Shown: piece after piece, positions 4,873-10,601 of the stretch
How positions within the stretch are numbered: position 1 is the stretch's first letter
Layout of the letters: every line of letters begins with the position of its first letter
Origin: a virus
Direction: 5' to 3' (one strand)
DNA length: 24,081 nucleotides
IMG/VR virus record: IMGVR_UViG_3300005524_000022
Span: 1 to 24,081 of that record
Notes under the pieces: model-generated
Told to the model about the DNA's origin: nothing
Database searches by the model: none
What the model saw: only the letters and a program-made list of their open reading frames with translations
Translations under genes and position numbers: made by a program

Positions 4873-4981
4873 GATATGCTAAATCAAGCTTCTGTATCCC
4901 GGACGCCCGAAGAGGAGAGAAAATAAGGGAGAAAAGGAGAGGAGAGGGCAGGGGGGAAGACGGTCCTTGATTTAGCATATC
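4873..4981. repeat. 16-bp perfect inverted repeat in a gene-free stretch
   Basis: GATATGCTAAATCAAG at 4873-4888 is exactly inverted as CTTGATTTAGCATATC at 4966-4981, with 77 bp between. Each arm, read towards the outside, starts with CTTGATTTA, which resembles the -35 part of the window's promoters but lacks a TATAAT. A third TAAATCAAG lies at 4802-4810. The 77-bp interior includes a long purine-rich run (about 4906-4963). The surrounding 4725-5020 contains no credible gene. It could be a remnant of an excised element, regulator half-sites or an origin-type structure. Confidence 0.8.
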
Positions 4982-5020
4982 TATTCCGGTGCGCGCCTAT
5001 CAATAAATCTTGGAACGCAC

Positions 5021-5049
5021 TTGATTTCGTGAGGCGCTTCCATTATAAT
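5021..5049 (+). promoter_or_regulatory. Early promoter P2
   Basis: TTGATT 5021-5026 and TATAAT 5044-5049, 17-bp spacer beginning TCGTG and ending TTCCAT. The ATG at 5056 lies 6 nt after the -10, so transcription should start at or beside the start codon (leaderless mRNA). Confidence 0.92.
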
Positions 5050-5055
5050 CTATAC

Positions 5056-5205
5056 ATGGACAGCCACACACAAACGACTCAGTGCCCTAGATGCAACTCC
5101 AGCACAGTCGCAAATACCGACTCCTTCCACGTCTGCATCGATTGCGGCCACTCTTGGACAGATGCTGCGTCCACAAACTCACCTTCTCAAACGCCAGATG
5201 TCTAG
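5056..5205 (+). CDS. Zinc-ribbon mini-protein, probably from a leaderless mRNA
   Basis: 49 residues: CPRCNSS near residues 10-16 and CIDCG near 28-32 form a classic CxxC...CxxC zinc ribbon with Thr/Ser-rich ends. The ATG at 5056 sits at the predicted P2 transcription start, and no SD is available, so leaderless translation (common in actinobacteria) is the likely mode. It overlaps the next gene by 8 nt. The base composition of this and the next gene is C/A-rich and G-poor compared with neighbours, hinting at a different origin. Confidence 0.65.
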   Translation: MDSHTQTTQCPRCNSSTVANTDSFHVCIDCGHSWTDAASTNSPSQTPDV

Positions 5206-5464
5206 ACCGCAAACAAACACACAACCACACGTCATTCGCCGTCATCTTCGGTACGATCACGGCATCACATACGACACACCGGACCTGTACACCCAACTCC
5301 GTTTGCGTGACATGCACCTGGACGAACACGAAGGCAACCTCCGCAACGTTTTCATGCCGTTGCCGGAGTTCGGAGGCAAGCCGCATCGACACACGGGTCC
5401 GCATCGGCGAGCCACAGACTACCTCACCGGAACGAAGTCGAGAGGACGTGGTGATGGTGAGTAA
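5198..5464 (+). CDS. Hypothetical His/Arg-rich protein (88 aa)
   Basis: Unrecognised. Rich in His, Arg and Thr (QPHVIRRHLRYDHGITYDTPDLYTQLRLRDM...), probably basic and soluble. ATG at 5198 overlaps the end of the previous gene (ATGTCTAG), so coupling from the leaderless gene is the likely initiation route. C/A-rich coding strand, unlike flanking genes. It ends 8 bp before the -35 of P3. Confidence 0.65.
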   Translation: MSRPQTNTQPHVIRRHLRYDHGITYDTPDLYTQLRLRDMHLDEHEGNLRNVFMPLPEFGGKPHRHTGPHRRATDYLTGTKSRGRGDGE

Positions 5465-5472
5465 CTTTTCAC

Positions 5473-5501
5473 TTGATTTCGTGAGCGCTTTCCACTATAA
5501 T
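5473..5501 (+). promoter_or_regulatory. Early promoter P3
   Basis: TTGATT 5473-5478, TATAAT 5496-5501, 17-bp spacer TCGTG...TTCCAC. An ATG at 5508 lies at the predicted transcript start, but its reading frame runs across the next gene and looks spurious; the supported start is ATG 5575 after AACGGAAAGGGG (5555-5566). Confidence 0.92.
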
Positions 5502-5574
5502 AATAGTATGGAGAACCAACACTCCAGCTACAAACACACTCACTCTCAGTGGGTAACGGAAAGGGGAACAGGCA

Positions 5575-5793
5575 ATGGTAGTAGAGGACACCGAGCTGGC
5601 GATGACAGTCGTCAAGCTCTGCCCACACTGCGGGTCGGACTCCGTCAGGATCTGGACGCCGGAGACATTTCCGATGCAGGACAACGAGCAGTGGATGAAG
5701 TGTGACCACTGCTTCAGAGAGTTCTACGACTGGGAAGCCGTCGACTCACTCTCGGACTTCTACCAGTTGCAGCTCGAGGAGGTCGAAGTCTGA
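5575..5793 (+). CDS. Zinc-ribbon protein (72 aa)
   Basis: CPHCGSDS near residues 16-23 and CDHCFREF near 43-50 form a CxxC...CxxC zinc ribbon, followed by an acidic C-terminal helix (DSLSDFYQLQLEEVEV). The fold resembles small transcription-factor-type ribbons, but no specific family is recognised. The ATG follows AACGGAAAGGGG by 8 nt. TGATG overlap with the next gene. First gene after P3. Confidence 0.85.
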   Translation: MVVEDTELAMTVVKLCPHCGSDSVRIWTPETFPMQDNEQWMKCDHCFREFYDWEAVDSLSDFYQLQLEEVEV

Positions 5794-6011
5794 TGCCGAG
5801 TAGTGAAGACGTTGCCATTGCCGTTTGGCCAGATCGTGGCTTCCGCCCACAGTCAATCGTCATCACGACCGAGGACGGCAACCAAGCCTCAGTCAGGTTC
5901 AACCGCCTCGACAACGGCGAGCTAGAGGTCGTCGTCTACGTCTACACGCTCAGACCAACACAGGTCGTCGTAGTGGACGAGGCAGGACGCGACTGGAGGG
6001 TGCAGCCGTGA
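5793..6011 (+). CDS. Hypothetical beta-rich protein (72 aa)
   Basis: Unrecognised. Alternating beta-type segments (QSIVITTEDGNQASVRFNRL, GELEVVVYVYTL, TQVVVVDEAG) suggest a small beta-sandwich or barrel. Start coupled to the zinc-ribbon gene (TGATG) and stop overlapping the next start (GTGA), so all three are made together from P3. Confidence 0.8.
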   Translation: MPSSEDVAIAVWPDRGFRPQSIVITTEDGNQASVRFNRLDNGELEVVVYVYTLRPTQVVVVDEAGRDWRVQP

Positions 6012-6103
6012 GCAAGAACAAAGGTCAGCCAGTCAAGATTCGGAAGACGTGCAAGCATCCTCTCCGTGTCTTCAACAAGTGCAAGAACTGCCCGAGGAGG
6101 TGA
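6008..6103 (+). CDS. Basic Cys-containing micro-protein (31 aa)
   Basis: GTGA-coupled start. The sequence is very basic with C-x-H...C-x2-C (TCKHPLRVFNKCKNC), a possible minimal zinc knuckle for nucleic acid. The next gene's SD (GAGGAGG) is encoded in its last codons. Short, but the tight coupling on both sides argues that it is real. Confidence 0.65.
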   Translation: MSKNKGQPVKIRKTCKHPLRVFNKCKNCPRR

Positions 6104-6104
6104 C

Positions 6105-6272
6105 ATGCAGGGAACTCCAGAGTACTACGAGGATCAGACTCATCGCTGCCTGGAACAGGTGGAGCACGCCCCAACCCCAGAGCTGAGAGACGCCTACTTC
6201 CGTGAGGCACAGGTGTACGCGACGTTGGCACAAGCCGCGGCCATGGAGAGCATCTGGCGCCTCCTCACTTGA
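6105..6272 (+). CDS. Small helical protein (55 aa)
   Basis: Unrecognised; two predicted helices (PEYYEDQTHRCLEQVEH, PELRDAYFREAQVYATLAQAAAMESIW). ATG at 6105 lies 4 nt after GAGGAGG. It ends in ACTTGA, the same six bases that start the repeated promoters, although the real P4 -35 is 44 bp further on. Last gene of the P3 operon. Confidence 0.75.
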   Translation: MQGTPEYYEDQTHRCLEQVEHAPTPELRDAYFREAQVYATLAQAAAMESIWRLLT

Positions 6273-6315
6273 AGCATCCGTGATGGCGTGACCGCAACTT
6301 TCTTTTGGAATTCAC

Positions 6316-6344
6316 TTGATTTCGAGACCGAATTCCACTATAAT
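6316..6344 (+). promoter_or_regulatory. Early promoter P4 with flanking palindrome
   Basis: TTGATT 6316-6321, TATAAT 6339-6344, 17-bp spacer TCGAG...TTCCAC. A perfect 8-bp inverted repeat, TGGAATTC (6306-6313) and GAATTCCA (6330-6337), brackets the -35, which could be a private operator. The leader is long (about 100 nt) and shares ACACTCTCTCG with P1. Confidence 0.92.
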
Positions 6345-6449
6345 ATAGTTGTAGAGGGACACTCTCTCGAAGGAGCGGGAGAGCAGGAAAGGCAGCTGCG
6401 TTCGAAAGTCGGAGGAGGGGCGCGGCCAGAACAAGGAGACAGAACAGCA

Positions 6450-6779
6450 ATGGCAATGACCGAAGAGCAGAAGGAGGCCATCCGTCAGGGACTGAAGGCG
6501 TACTACAAGTCTCACCCAGGTCCGATGACCGGCCGACACCTGTCGGACGAAACGAAAGCGAAGATCCGGGAGAGGCTGGTGGAGTTCTACCAGTCACACG
6601 ACGGGCCTCAGAAGGGCAAGCCGATGTCCGAAGAGACGAAGGAGAAGATCCGTCAGGCCATGCTGCGTCGCAGCAAGATCGTGACGGAGGCGACTCCGGA
6701 AGTCGAAGCGGTCACGGAAGAGACGACGGTCTCGGCGGAGTCTCGATCGCAGCGGAGGCGGCAGAGGCAGGCTGCGTGA
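6450..6779 (+). CDS. NUMOD3-repeat small protein (paralogue 2)
   Basis: 109 residues. It closely matches paralogue 1 (3170-3430): MAMTEEQKEAIRQGLKAYY, then two more 28-residue NUMOD3-type repeats (SDETKAKIRERL, SEETKEKIRQAMLRRS), followed by a Thr/Glu-rich linker and a basic tail (SRSQRRRQRQAA). No nuclease domain. ATG at 6450 after AAGGAGACAGAACAGCA. It is first after P4, and promoter, leader motif and gene are all duplicated relative to P1, followed in both cases by intercistronic hairpins. Likely a DNA-binding protein; the target is unknown. Confidence 0.85.
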   Translation: MAMTEEQKEAIRQGLKAYYKSHPGPMTGRHLSDETKAKIRERLVEFYQSHDGPQKGKPMSEETKEKIRQAMLRRSKIVTEATPEVEAVTEETTVSAESRSQRRRQRQAA

Positions 6780-6782
6780 GAG

Positions 6783-6847
6783 CCGGCTCGACGGAGCCGG
6801 TGGGCGTCCGGGTTCGATATCCCCTTACCGTTTCCCGGGCGTCCACC
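6783..6847 (+). other. Tandem intercistronic hairpins after NUMOD3 paralogue 2
   Basis: CCGGCTC (6783-6789) pairs with GAGCCGG (6794-6800) around GACG. Immediately after, GGTGGGCGTCCGGG (6799-6812) can pair with CCCGGGCGTCCACC (6834-6847), allowing two G-U pairs, around a 21-nt loop. No U-tract follows. The position matches hairpin 1 after NUMOD3 paralogue 1, and an AACGGAAAGGGG box follows at 6864-6875. Confidence 0.65.
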
Positions 6848-6886
6848 AGCTCTGTCGACGATCAACGGAAAGGGGTACACTATCAG

Positions 6887-7114
6887 ATGTCCAACTACCC
6901 ACCAGGCGTAACCGGCAACGAGTACGAGATCGCCGGTGCCGACTTCGAGCAGGAGTTGTCTCGAGAGTGTCCGACGTGTGACGAGATGCGGAGCGGACTT
7001 CTCGAAGGCTACCGCGGAGAGCGTTGGTGGACGTGCAGCGTCTGCGGAGAAAGCGTCACAATGACGCTCTCTCCCGAAGACGAGTTCGAGACACACTACG
7101 GTGAGGAGGACTAG
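6887..7114 (+). CDS. Zinc-ribbon protein (75 aa)
   Basis: CPTC near residue 27 and CSVCGE near 50 form a zinc ribbon with an aromatic WW before the second pair. The C-terminus is acidic. ATG at 6887 follows AACGGAAAGGGG by 11 nt. The TAG overlaps the GTG of the next gene (TAGTG). No specific family recognised. Confidence 0.82.
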   Translation: MSNYPPGVTGNEYEIAGADFEQELSRECPTCDEMRSGLLEGYRGERWWTCSVCGESVTMTLSPEDEFETHYGEED

Positions 7115-7317
7115 TGACAGTCAAGGTTCACTTTCGAGTGCACTGCAAGTTGCACAACACGCCGGTCGTCTTCGACACAGAGGGCGACATCTGCGACGGG
7201 TCCGGTGACGGGACGCTGACGCTCAAGATGGGTACAGCCCGCTGCACGGAAACGGAACAGTCCTCTTGCAGAGACGGATGGGTTCTCGTGACGGACGCAG
7301 TCGGAAGGATGATCTGA
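7114..7317 (+). CDS. Hypothetical Cys-containing protein (67 aa)
   Basis: Unrecognised. Starts MTVKVHFRVHCKLHNTPVVF; five further residues of interest are Cys/His (C-x2-H near 11-14, then single Cys at DICDG, ARCTE, SSCRD), possibly metal-binding. Coupled by TAGTG before and TGATG after, so it is part of one tightly packed translational unit. Confidence 0.78.
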   Translation: MTVKVHFRVHCKLHNTPVVFDTEGDICDGSGDGTLTLKMGTARCTETEQSSCRDGWVLVTDAVGRMI

Positions 7318-7478
7318 TGCCTGATGCCCAGCCTAGACCGGTGGTCTTCTACCACGAGGGGGCGGGTGTCAATGTGGTCATTCGGCATACACACTCTCGA
7401 CGTCCATGCTTCGCCTGCTTCCTGGTCGAAGGAGATTCTGAGGAGGAACCTGATGCCAGCTCAACTCGTCCCCGGTGA
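7317..7478 (+). CDS. Hypothetical protein (53 aa)
   Basis: Unrecognised. MPDAQPRPVVFYHEGAGVNVVI, then CFACF and an acidic tail. TGATG-coupled to the previous gene. Its last 26 nt overlap the next gene in another frame and contain that gene's SD. The small size makes it less certain than its neighbours. Confidence 0.65.
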   Translation: MPDAQPRPVVFYHEGAGVNVVIRHTHSRRPCFACFLVEGDSEEEPDASSTRPR

Positions 7479-7794
7479 GTTCTGTTCCTCGTACTTCGCG
7501 ACGTACGAGGTGCGCTCGCAGTCGAATGCGCTCACCGTCTACACCGTCTCGCTGTGGGGGTCAGAGGCACCGGCGCTGTGCACGTGCCCTGCCTACCAGT
7601 ACTCAGGCGAGCGCCGAGAGTGCAAGCACATCGACTACGTCTTCAAGCACGCCTGCATGTGGAACTGTCAGTGGCACACAGGCAACAAGCCAGTCGAGCT
7701 CGAGCCCAAGTCCATCAACACCGGTAGCGTCATTCCGGACTCGCACTGTCCGAACTGCAACGCACCGCTCGTAGCCGTCATGATTGCCGTTTGA
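7453..7794 (+). CDS. SWIM-type zinc finger protein
   Basis: 113 residues. Residues 43-59 carry C43-x-C45-P...C57-x-H59, the CxCxnCxH signature of the SWIM zinc finger (a DNA/protein-binding module also seen in SNF2-associated and plant MuDR proteins). A second CPNC pair at 99-102 gives a possible zinc knuckle. The N-terminal ~40 residues are beta-like (SYFATYEVRSQSNALTVYTVSL), as usual before a SWIM finger. ATG 7453 lies 6 nt after GAGGAGG; the frame is open earlier but without a good start. Role probably in DNA or protein recognition. Confidence 0.85.
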   Translation: MPAQLVPGEFCSSYFATYEVRSQSNALTVYTVSLWGSEAPALCTCPAYQYSGERRECKHIDYVFKHACMWNCQWHTGNKPVELEPKSINTGSVIPDSHCPNCNAPLVAVMIAV

Positions 7795-7802
7795 GGAGGA
7801 GA

Positions 7803-7943
7803 ATGGAACGTCCAGACGAGTGTTGGGAGTGTGGTCGCGAGATCACACTGAACACCAGCGAGGAGTGCAAGAACTGTTCCGTGCCGCTGTGCGGTAGCGA
7901 GGAGTGCGAGCGAACGCACCGATGCCAAGGTCTGGCTGACTGA
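7803..7943 (+). CDS. Treble-Cys zinc-binding micro-protein (46 aa)
   Basis: Seven Cys plus His in 46 residues: CWEC, CKNC, C, C, then H-x2-C (ECERTHRC). The spacing recalls B-box or MYND-type cross-braced zinc folds and would hold two zinc ions. ATG at 7803 follows GAGGAGGAGA. No family recognised for certain. Confidence 0.8.
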   Translation: MERPDECWECGREITLNTSEECKNCSVPLCGSEECERTHRCQGLAD

Positions 7944-7954
7944 GAGGAGAGCGT

Positions 7955-8113
7955 GTGGCAACCGGATACGAAGTCGACGACAAGCCCATCGTCCGTAAGG
8001 GGCTCATCGAGTGGCGAACAGACCTCATGAAGGAGCCGAACCCGGACTGGGATCACGTCGTCCTTCTGTCACACGCTATCTGGTGGCTTGCGGATCGGGA
8101 AGAAATCACTTGA
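7955..8113 (+). CDS. Small hypothetical protein (52 aa) ending inside P5
   Basis: Unrecognised. MATGYEVDDKPIVRKGLIEWRTDLM...DWDHVVLLSHAIWWLADREEIT. GTG at 7955 follows GAGAGGAGAG. Its stop codon TGA (8111-8113) is part of the -35 hexamer TTGATT of P5, so coding sequence and promoter are physically fused. Confidence 0.75.
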   Translation: MATGYEVDDKPIVRKGLIEWRTDLMKEPNPDWDHVVLLSHAIWWLADREEIT

Positions 8114-8138
8114 TTTCGTGGCTGCATTCCACTATAAT
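8110..8138 (+). promoter_or_regulatory. Early promoter P5
   Basis: TTGATT 8110-8115, TATAAT 8133-8138, 17-bp spacer TCGTG...TTCCAC. The -35 supplies the stop of the preceding gene. The initial transcribed region ATGCATAGGA resembles that of P1 (ATGTATAGGA), and AACGGAAAGGGG follows at 8155-8166. Confidence 0.93.
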
Positions 8139-8173
8139 ATATGCATAGGAGAACAACGGAAAGGGGAAACCGA

Positions 8174-8359
8174 GTGACGGACCACTTCGAACACCGCGAG
8201 TACTACGGAGACGTCTACGACGATCCGACAGATGCCGATCAGTACGACACAGAGCCAGTTCACTCTCACGCGTCGGTCGGTCACTACGTCGAAGAGGTCG
8301 CGGACGTCTACCCGTACGAGGGTCACTACCCGACGGCAACAGATCGGAGGTTCACATGA
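8174..8359 (+). CDS. Tyr/Asp/His-rich protein (61 aa)
   Basis: Unrecognised. Very acidic and aromatic (EYYGDVYDDPTDADQYDTE, HYVEEVADVYPYEGHYP). The GTG at 8174, 7 nt after AACGGAAAGGGG, is chosen over the ATG at 8141, which lies too close to the -10 to be transcribed. The charge and Tyr richness could suggest a DNA-mimic or a protein-binding role; this is inference from composition only. Confidence 0.75.
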   Translation: MTDHFEHREYYGDVYDDPTDADQYDTEPVHSHASVGHYVEEVADVYPYEGHYPTATDRRFT

Positions 8360-8571
8360 AGCGCATCCGGAGAGTCTACGAGACAGGTCCTCGACCGGGA
8401 CCGGGGAAGCTCGCCGAGAACTACGTCGTCGAGACCCCACCAGCCGAGTCACCTCTCGGACGGTTCCTCTTCCCAAGTGGCGTCAAGGGAGACTTCGGTC
8501 AGATCGTCCAGCTCAAGATCACCTACGGTGACGGAGCCACGTGCACCTACACGGTGGAGGACGCCGAATGA
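8356..8571 (+). CDS. Hypothetical protein (71 aa)
   Basis: Unrecognised. Basic N-terminus (MKRIRRVYETGPRPGPGK), then beta-like segments (IVQLKITYGDGATCTYTVED). ATGA overlaps on both sides bind it into the P5 operon. Confidence 0.78.
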   Translation: MKRIRRVYETGPRPGPGKLAENYVVETPPAESPLGRFLFPSGVKGDFGQIVQLKITYGDGATCTYTVEDAE

Positions 8572-8765
8572 CGTTCGTCACACTTCCGCAGACGGAGAAG
8601 GCTGCTTCCGACCACGTTCTTCACTACCACATCGCGATGCGAGGAGTCGGAGGCGGACGCTACCCCGGCACGAGGTTCGCCAGCTGGCAGGAACTTCACG
8701 ACAACGAGCACGCAAACAACTACGCACCCATCGTGCCGCACAGGCACACACTCGAGGAGGACTAG
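8568..8765 (+). CDS. Hypothetical His-rich protein (65 aa)
   Basis: Unrecognised. Contains HVLHYHIAMRG, HDNEHANNYAPIVPHRH; the many His might bind metal. ATGA-coupled to the gene before and TAGTG-coupled to the gene after. Confidence 0.75.
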   Translation: MTFVTLPQTEKAASDHVLHYHIAMRGVGGGRYPGTRFASWQELHDNEHANNYAPIVPHRHTLEED

Positions 8766-8893
8766 TGTACCATCTCTACCACACACCGAACTACTCGCTC
8801 ATCAACATCGCGATGTGGTTCTGGGTAGTCGGAGTACCGTGCCTCGCGTTTCTCGCGCTGTCCGGTCGGAAGAAGAAGAAGGGGGCTAAGTGA
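8765..8893 (+). CDS. Small single-span membrane protein (42 aa)
   Basis: A hydrophobic segment around residues 12-32 (INIAMWFWVVGVPCLAFLAL) followed by SGRKKKKGAK, the positive-inside pattern of a single transmembrane helix with cytoplasmic C-terminus. Coupled by TAGTG upstream and GTGA downstream. Possible early membrane-acting peptide (superinfection exclusion or host takeover); function not shown. Confidence 0.75.
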   Translation: MYHLYHTPNYSLINIAMWFWVVGVPCLAFLALSGRKKKKGAK

Positions 8894-9108
8894 AGCTGAG
8901 TGAGTTCCGAGACCTGTTGAAGGAGCTCCTCCAAATGGGACTGGAGGAGCTCGACTGCATCGAGAAGGTCTCAACGTACGAGGAGGTCATGATGCTGACG
9001 AGGAACACAGGACTCGTCATCGACTTCGCAGACGGATCGCAAATCCAGATGACGCTCGTGCAGTCGAGATTCGGAGACGCACCGACAGACGAGGACACAA
9101 GATGGTAG
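8890..9108 (+). CDS. Hypothetical alpha/beta protein (72 aa)
   Basis: Unrecognised. Long N-terminal helix (KLSEFRDLLKELLQMGLEELD) then beta strands (GLVIDFADGSQIQMTLVQ). GTGA-coupled to the membrane protein upstream and overlapping the next gene by 7 nt. Confidence 0.78.
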   Translation: MKLSEFRDLLKELLQMGLEELDCIEKVSTYEEVMMLTRNTGLVIDFADGSQIQMTLVQSRFGDAPTDEDTRW

Positions 9109-9269
9109 GCAGCATTGCAGTGCGTCTCGTCGAGATCTACATCTTCGCTCTGCCTCTCCTCGTGCTGTGGTGCGTCGTCCTCACGATCCGAGGAGCTGTG
9201 CGACTCTGGCGCAACCGTCTACCGCGACGCTACACAGTCACGATTCACGAGCACCGAGAGGAGAGGTGA
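9102..9269 (+). CDS. Small single-span membrane protein (55 aa)
   Basis: A hydrophobic helix at about residues 8-30 (RLVEIYIFALPLLVLWCVVL) then a strongly basic region (RLWRNRLPRRY), consistent with one membrane span and a cytoplasmic tail. ATG at 9102 within the end of the previous gene; its TGA overlaps the ATG of the next (TGATG). It is one of three small membrane proteins between 8765 and 9975. Confidence 0.75.
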   Translation: MVGSIAVRLVEIYIFALPLLVLWCVVLTIRGAVRLWRNRLPRRYTVTIHEHREER

Positions 9270-9433
9270 TGCCGCAGACCGAGGGCACGGACGTCAGTGA
9301 CTTGCCCGCAACCGAACAGAACCGTCTAGCGATGGCGTGTCCTGGCGGTTGGGAGGCTCACGTTGAGCACATGCACATCAACGGCACATGTCCGTGGTGC
9401 CAGTGCTACGATCCAACGAGGTGGGACTTGTGA
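9269..9433 (+). CDS. Small Cys/His protein (54 aa)
   Basis: C-terminal part has H-x2-H and CPWCQCYDP, a likely zinc site together with an upstream Cys (MACPGGWEAHVEHMH). TGATG-coupled upstream and GTGA-coupled downstream. Family not recognised. Confidence 0.75.
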   Translation: MPQTEGTDVSDLPATEQNRLAMACPGGWEAHVEHMHINGTCPWCQCYDPTRWDL

Positions 9434-9702
9434 CAGTCTGTCTGCCGTTCATCAAGCGGTACCCACTGCGCAGCTCGCTCATCAAGTCAGCCGGGTACCG
9501 CACACGAGTGTTAGTCGATATGGGCACGTATACACTTCGCTTCGGGTGGGTCGAGATCGAGTTCGTCAGTGGCTCCATCTACCGCTACTACACAGTGCCG
9601 TGGCAAGTCTACCGCACGTTCAGGAAGGCTCGGTCGCACGGTCGCTACTTCAACAAGCACATTCGCAACGTCTACGACTACCAGTACCTCGACGAGGTGT
9701 GA
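9430..9702 (+). CDS. KTSC-domain protein (90 aa)
   Basis: The C-terminal ~60 residues fit the KTSC domain pattern: LRFGWVEIEFVSGSIYRYY then VPWQVYRTFRKARSHGRYFN, then IRNVYDYQYL. In the family the domain has a conserved F/Y-x-x-G-x-x-Y-x-Y and a VP...A...G-x-F-N-x-x-I segment, all visible here. KTSC domains occur alone or fused to nucleases in phages, sometimes linked to lysyl-tRNA synthetase-like proteins; biochemical role unknown. The GTG start overlaps the previous stop (GTGA). Confidence 0.85.
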   Translation: MTVCLPFIKRYPLRSSLIKSAGYRTRVLVDMGTYTLRFGWVEIEFVSGSIYRYYTVPWQVYRTFRKARSHGRYFNKHIRNVYDYQYLDEV

Positions 9703-9714
9703 GAGGAGGTGAAC

Positions 9715-9975
9715 ATGAAACGACCGCACTGGAGGAAGATGTCGTGGCTCGTCCTCGTCTTCAACGCGCTGATGCTCATCTGGGTCATCGTCGGAGCGGC
9801 AAGTGCGCACAACACAGTGTCGTGCGTGCACAGCATCGGTGAGAAGCTCTGCACGCAGGCAACGGAGACGGGTACGGCCATCGGAGTCGGCATCCTCATC
9901 GTGCTGTGGGCACTCGGAGACGTCATTCTCGGCGTCATCTGGATGGTCACGCGTCCGAAGGAAGTCAAGGCCTAG
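9715..9975 (+). CDS. Two-span membrane protein (86 aa)
   Basis: Hydrophobic helices near residues 10-32 (SWLVLVFNALMLIWVIVG) and 55-78 (GIGVGILIVLWALGDVILGVIW, broken by polar loop residues) with basic ends, a two-pass layout common for small actinophage membrane proteins. The loop between has two Cys (SCVHSIGEKLC). ATG at 9715 follows GAGGAGG. Could affect superinfection or membrane physiology; no direct evidence. Confidence 0.82.
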   Translation: MKRPHWRKMSWLVLVFNALMLIWVIVGAASAHNTVSCVHSIGEKLCTQATETGTAIGVGILIVLWALGDVILGVIWMVTRPKEVKA

Positions 9976-9988
9976 AACTGGAGGACGG

Positions 9989-10165
9989 ATGGCTAAAATC
10001 GTAGTTGAGCTGACGCTCAAACAGCACGAGACGCTGCTCCGCATCGTTCGCAAGGACATGGATCGACTCGAGAGCGCTCTCGACCGCACGGTCGGCGAGC
10101 GTCATCAGGAGCTCCTCGGTCTCGAGTACGCGGATGTGTGCAGCGTCTACGACGCGTTGAGCTGA
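9989..10165 (+). CDS. Small helical protein (58 aa)
   Basis: Unrecognised. Strongly helical and charged (LTLKQHETLLRIVRKDMDRLESAL, then HQELLGLEYADVCSVYDAL), like a small coiled-coil dimer. ATG at 9989 follows GGAGGACGG. It is the last gene before the intergenic element at 10201-10250. Confidence 0.78.
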   Translation: MAKIVVELTLKQHETLLRIVRKDMDRLESALDRTVGERHQELLGLEYADVCSVYDALS

Positions 10166-10200
10166 TGATCGTACTTGCATAGCCAGGAGAGGAGACCGGT

Positions 10201-10250
10201 CTAATACATCTAATACACGCGGGTCGGAACCCGGTGGATAGAGTAAAATA
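10201..10250 (+). promoter_or_regulatory. Intergenic element of a second type, copy 1 (possible promoter)
   Basis: Contains the motif ACGCGGGTCGGAACCCGG then TGGATAGAGT, closely matching the element at 15049-15078. A short hairpin CGGGT-CGGA-ACCCG is possible. Candidate -10 sequences are TAGAGT (10239-10244) or TAAAAT (10244-10249); no good -35 is present. It lies between two closely packed gene groups and precedes the gene at 10273. Confidence 0.35.
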
Positions 10251-10272
10251 CGAGGGTAGGAATCGAGGCAAT

Positions 10273-10536
10273 ATGGATCGCGACGAACCGTACGAATACG
10301 CTCTCGTGGTGACGGACTTCAACGGCGAACGTGTGGACTTCCACTACCGCAACCGAGAGACGGCTCAGTACGATGCACAGGTCGTTGTCAAGGAGCAAGG
10401 GAAGCGCTTCGCGGAGGTCCGAAGACTCGAGACGGGTGAGCTCCTCTTCTCGTGCTCGAGACGTTCTCCGGGAGACGACGCCATCGGGGTCGTACACGAC
10501 AACTGGACGCCACCCCTTCTCTATGGAAGCACTTGA
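10273..10536 (+). CDS. Hypothetical protein (87 aa) ending inside P6
   Basis: Unrecognised. EPYEYALVVTDFNGERVDFHYRN..., then KEQGKRFAEVRRLETGELL; alpha/beta. The frame opens at a GTG 39 nt earlier, but ATG 10273 is favoured since it follows the second-type element and a weak AGG. Its TGA (10534-10536) is part of the P6 -35 (ACTTGATT), so its final codons AGC ACT TGA lie in or next to the promoter. Confidence 0.75.
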   Translation: MDRDEPYEYALVVTDFNGERVDFHYRNRETAQYDAQVVVKEQGKRFAEVRRLETGELLFSCSRRSPGDDAIGVVHDNWTPPLLYGST

Positions 10537-10561
10537 TTTCGTGGCCGAACTCCATTATAAT
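10533..10561 (+). promoter_or_regulatory. Early promoter P6
   Basis: TTGATT 10533-10538, TATAAT 10556-10561, 17-bp spacer TCGTG...CTCCAT. The -35 carries the previous gene's stop codon. An ATG at 10569 lies at the predicted transcription start. Confidence 0.92.
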
Positions 10562-10601
10562 CAATGGCATGGAGGTACACCAAACGGAGAGGAGAGAGCC
10601 G

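Noticed and set aside
5508-5705. Leaderless ORF (65 aa) directly after P3
   Set aside because: The ATG lies at the predicted transcript start, but the frame overlaps the well-supported zinc-ribbon gene at 5575 and its translation is Gly/Arg/Asp-rich without a motif.
6799-6847. Possible tRNA suggested by a GGGTTCGAT segment
   Set aside because: No cloverleaf with anticodon arm or acceptor stem can be drawn; the sequence fits a simple long hairpin better. No tRNA was found elsewhere in the window.
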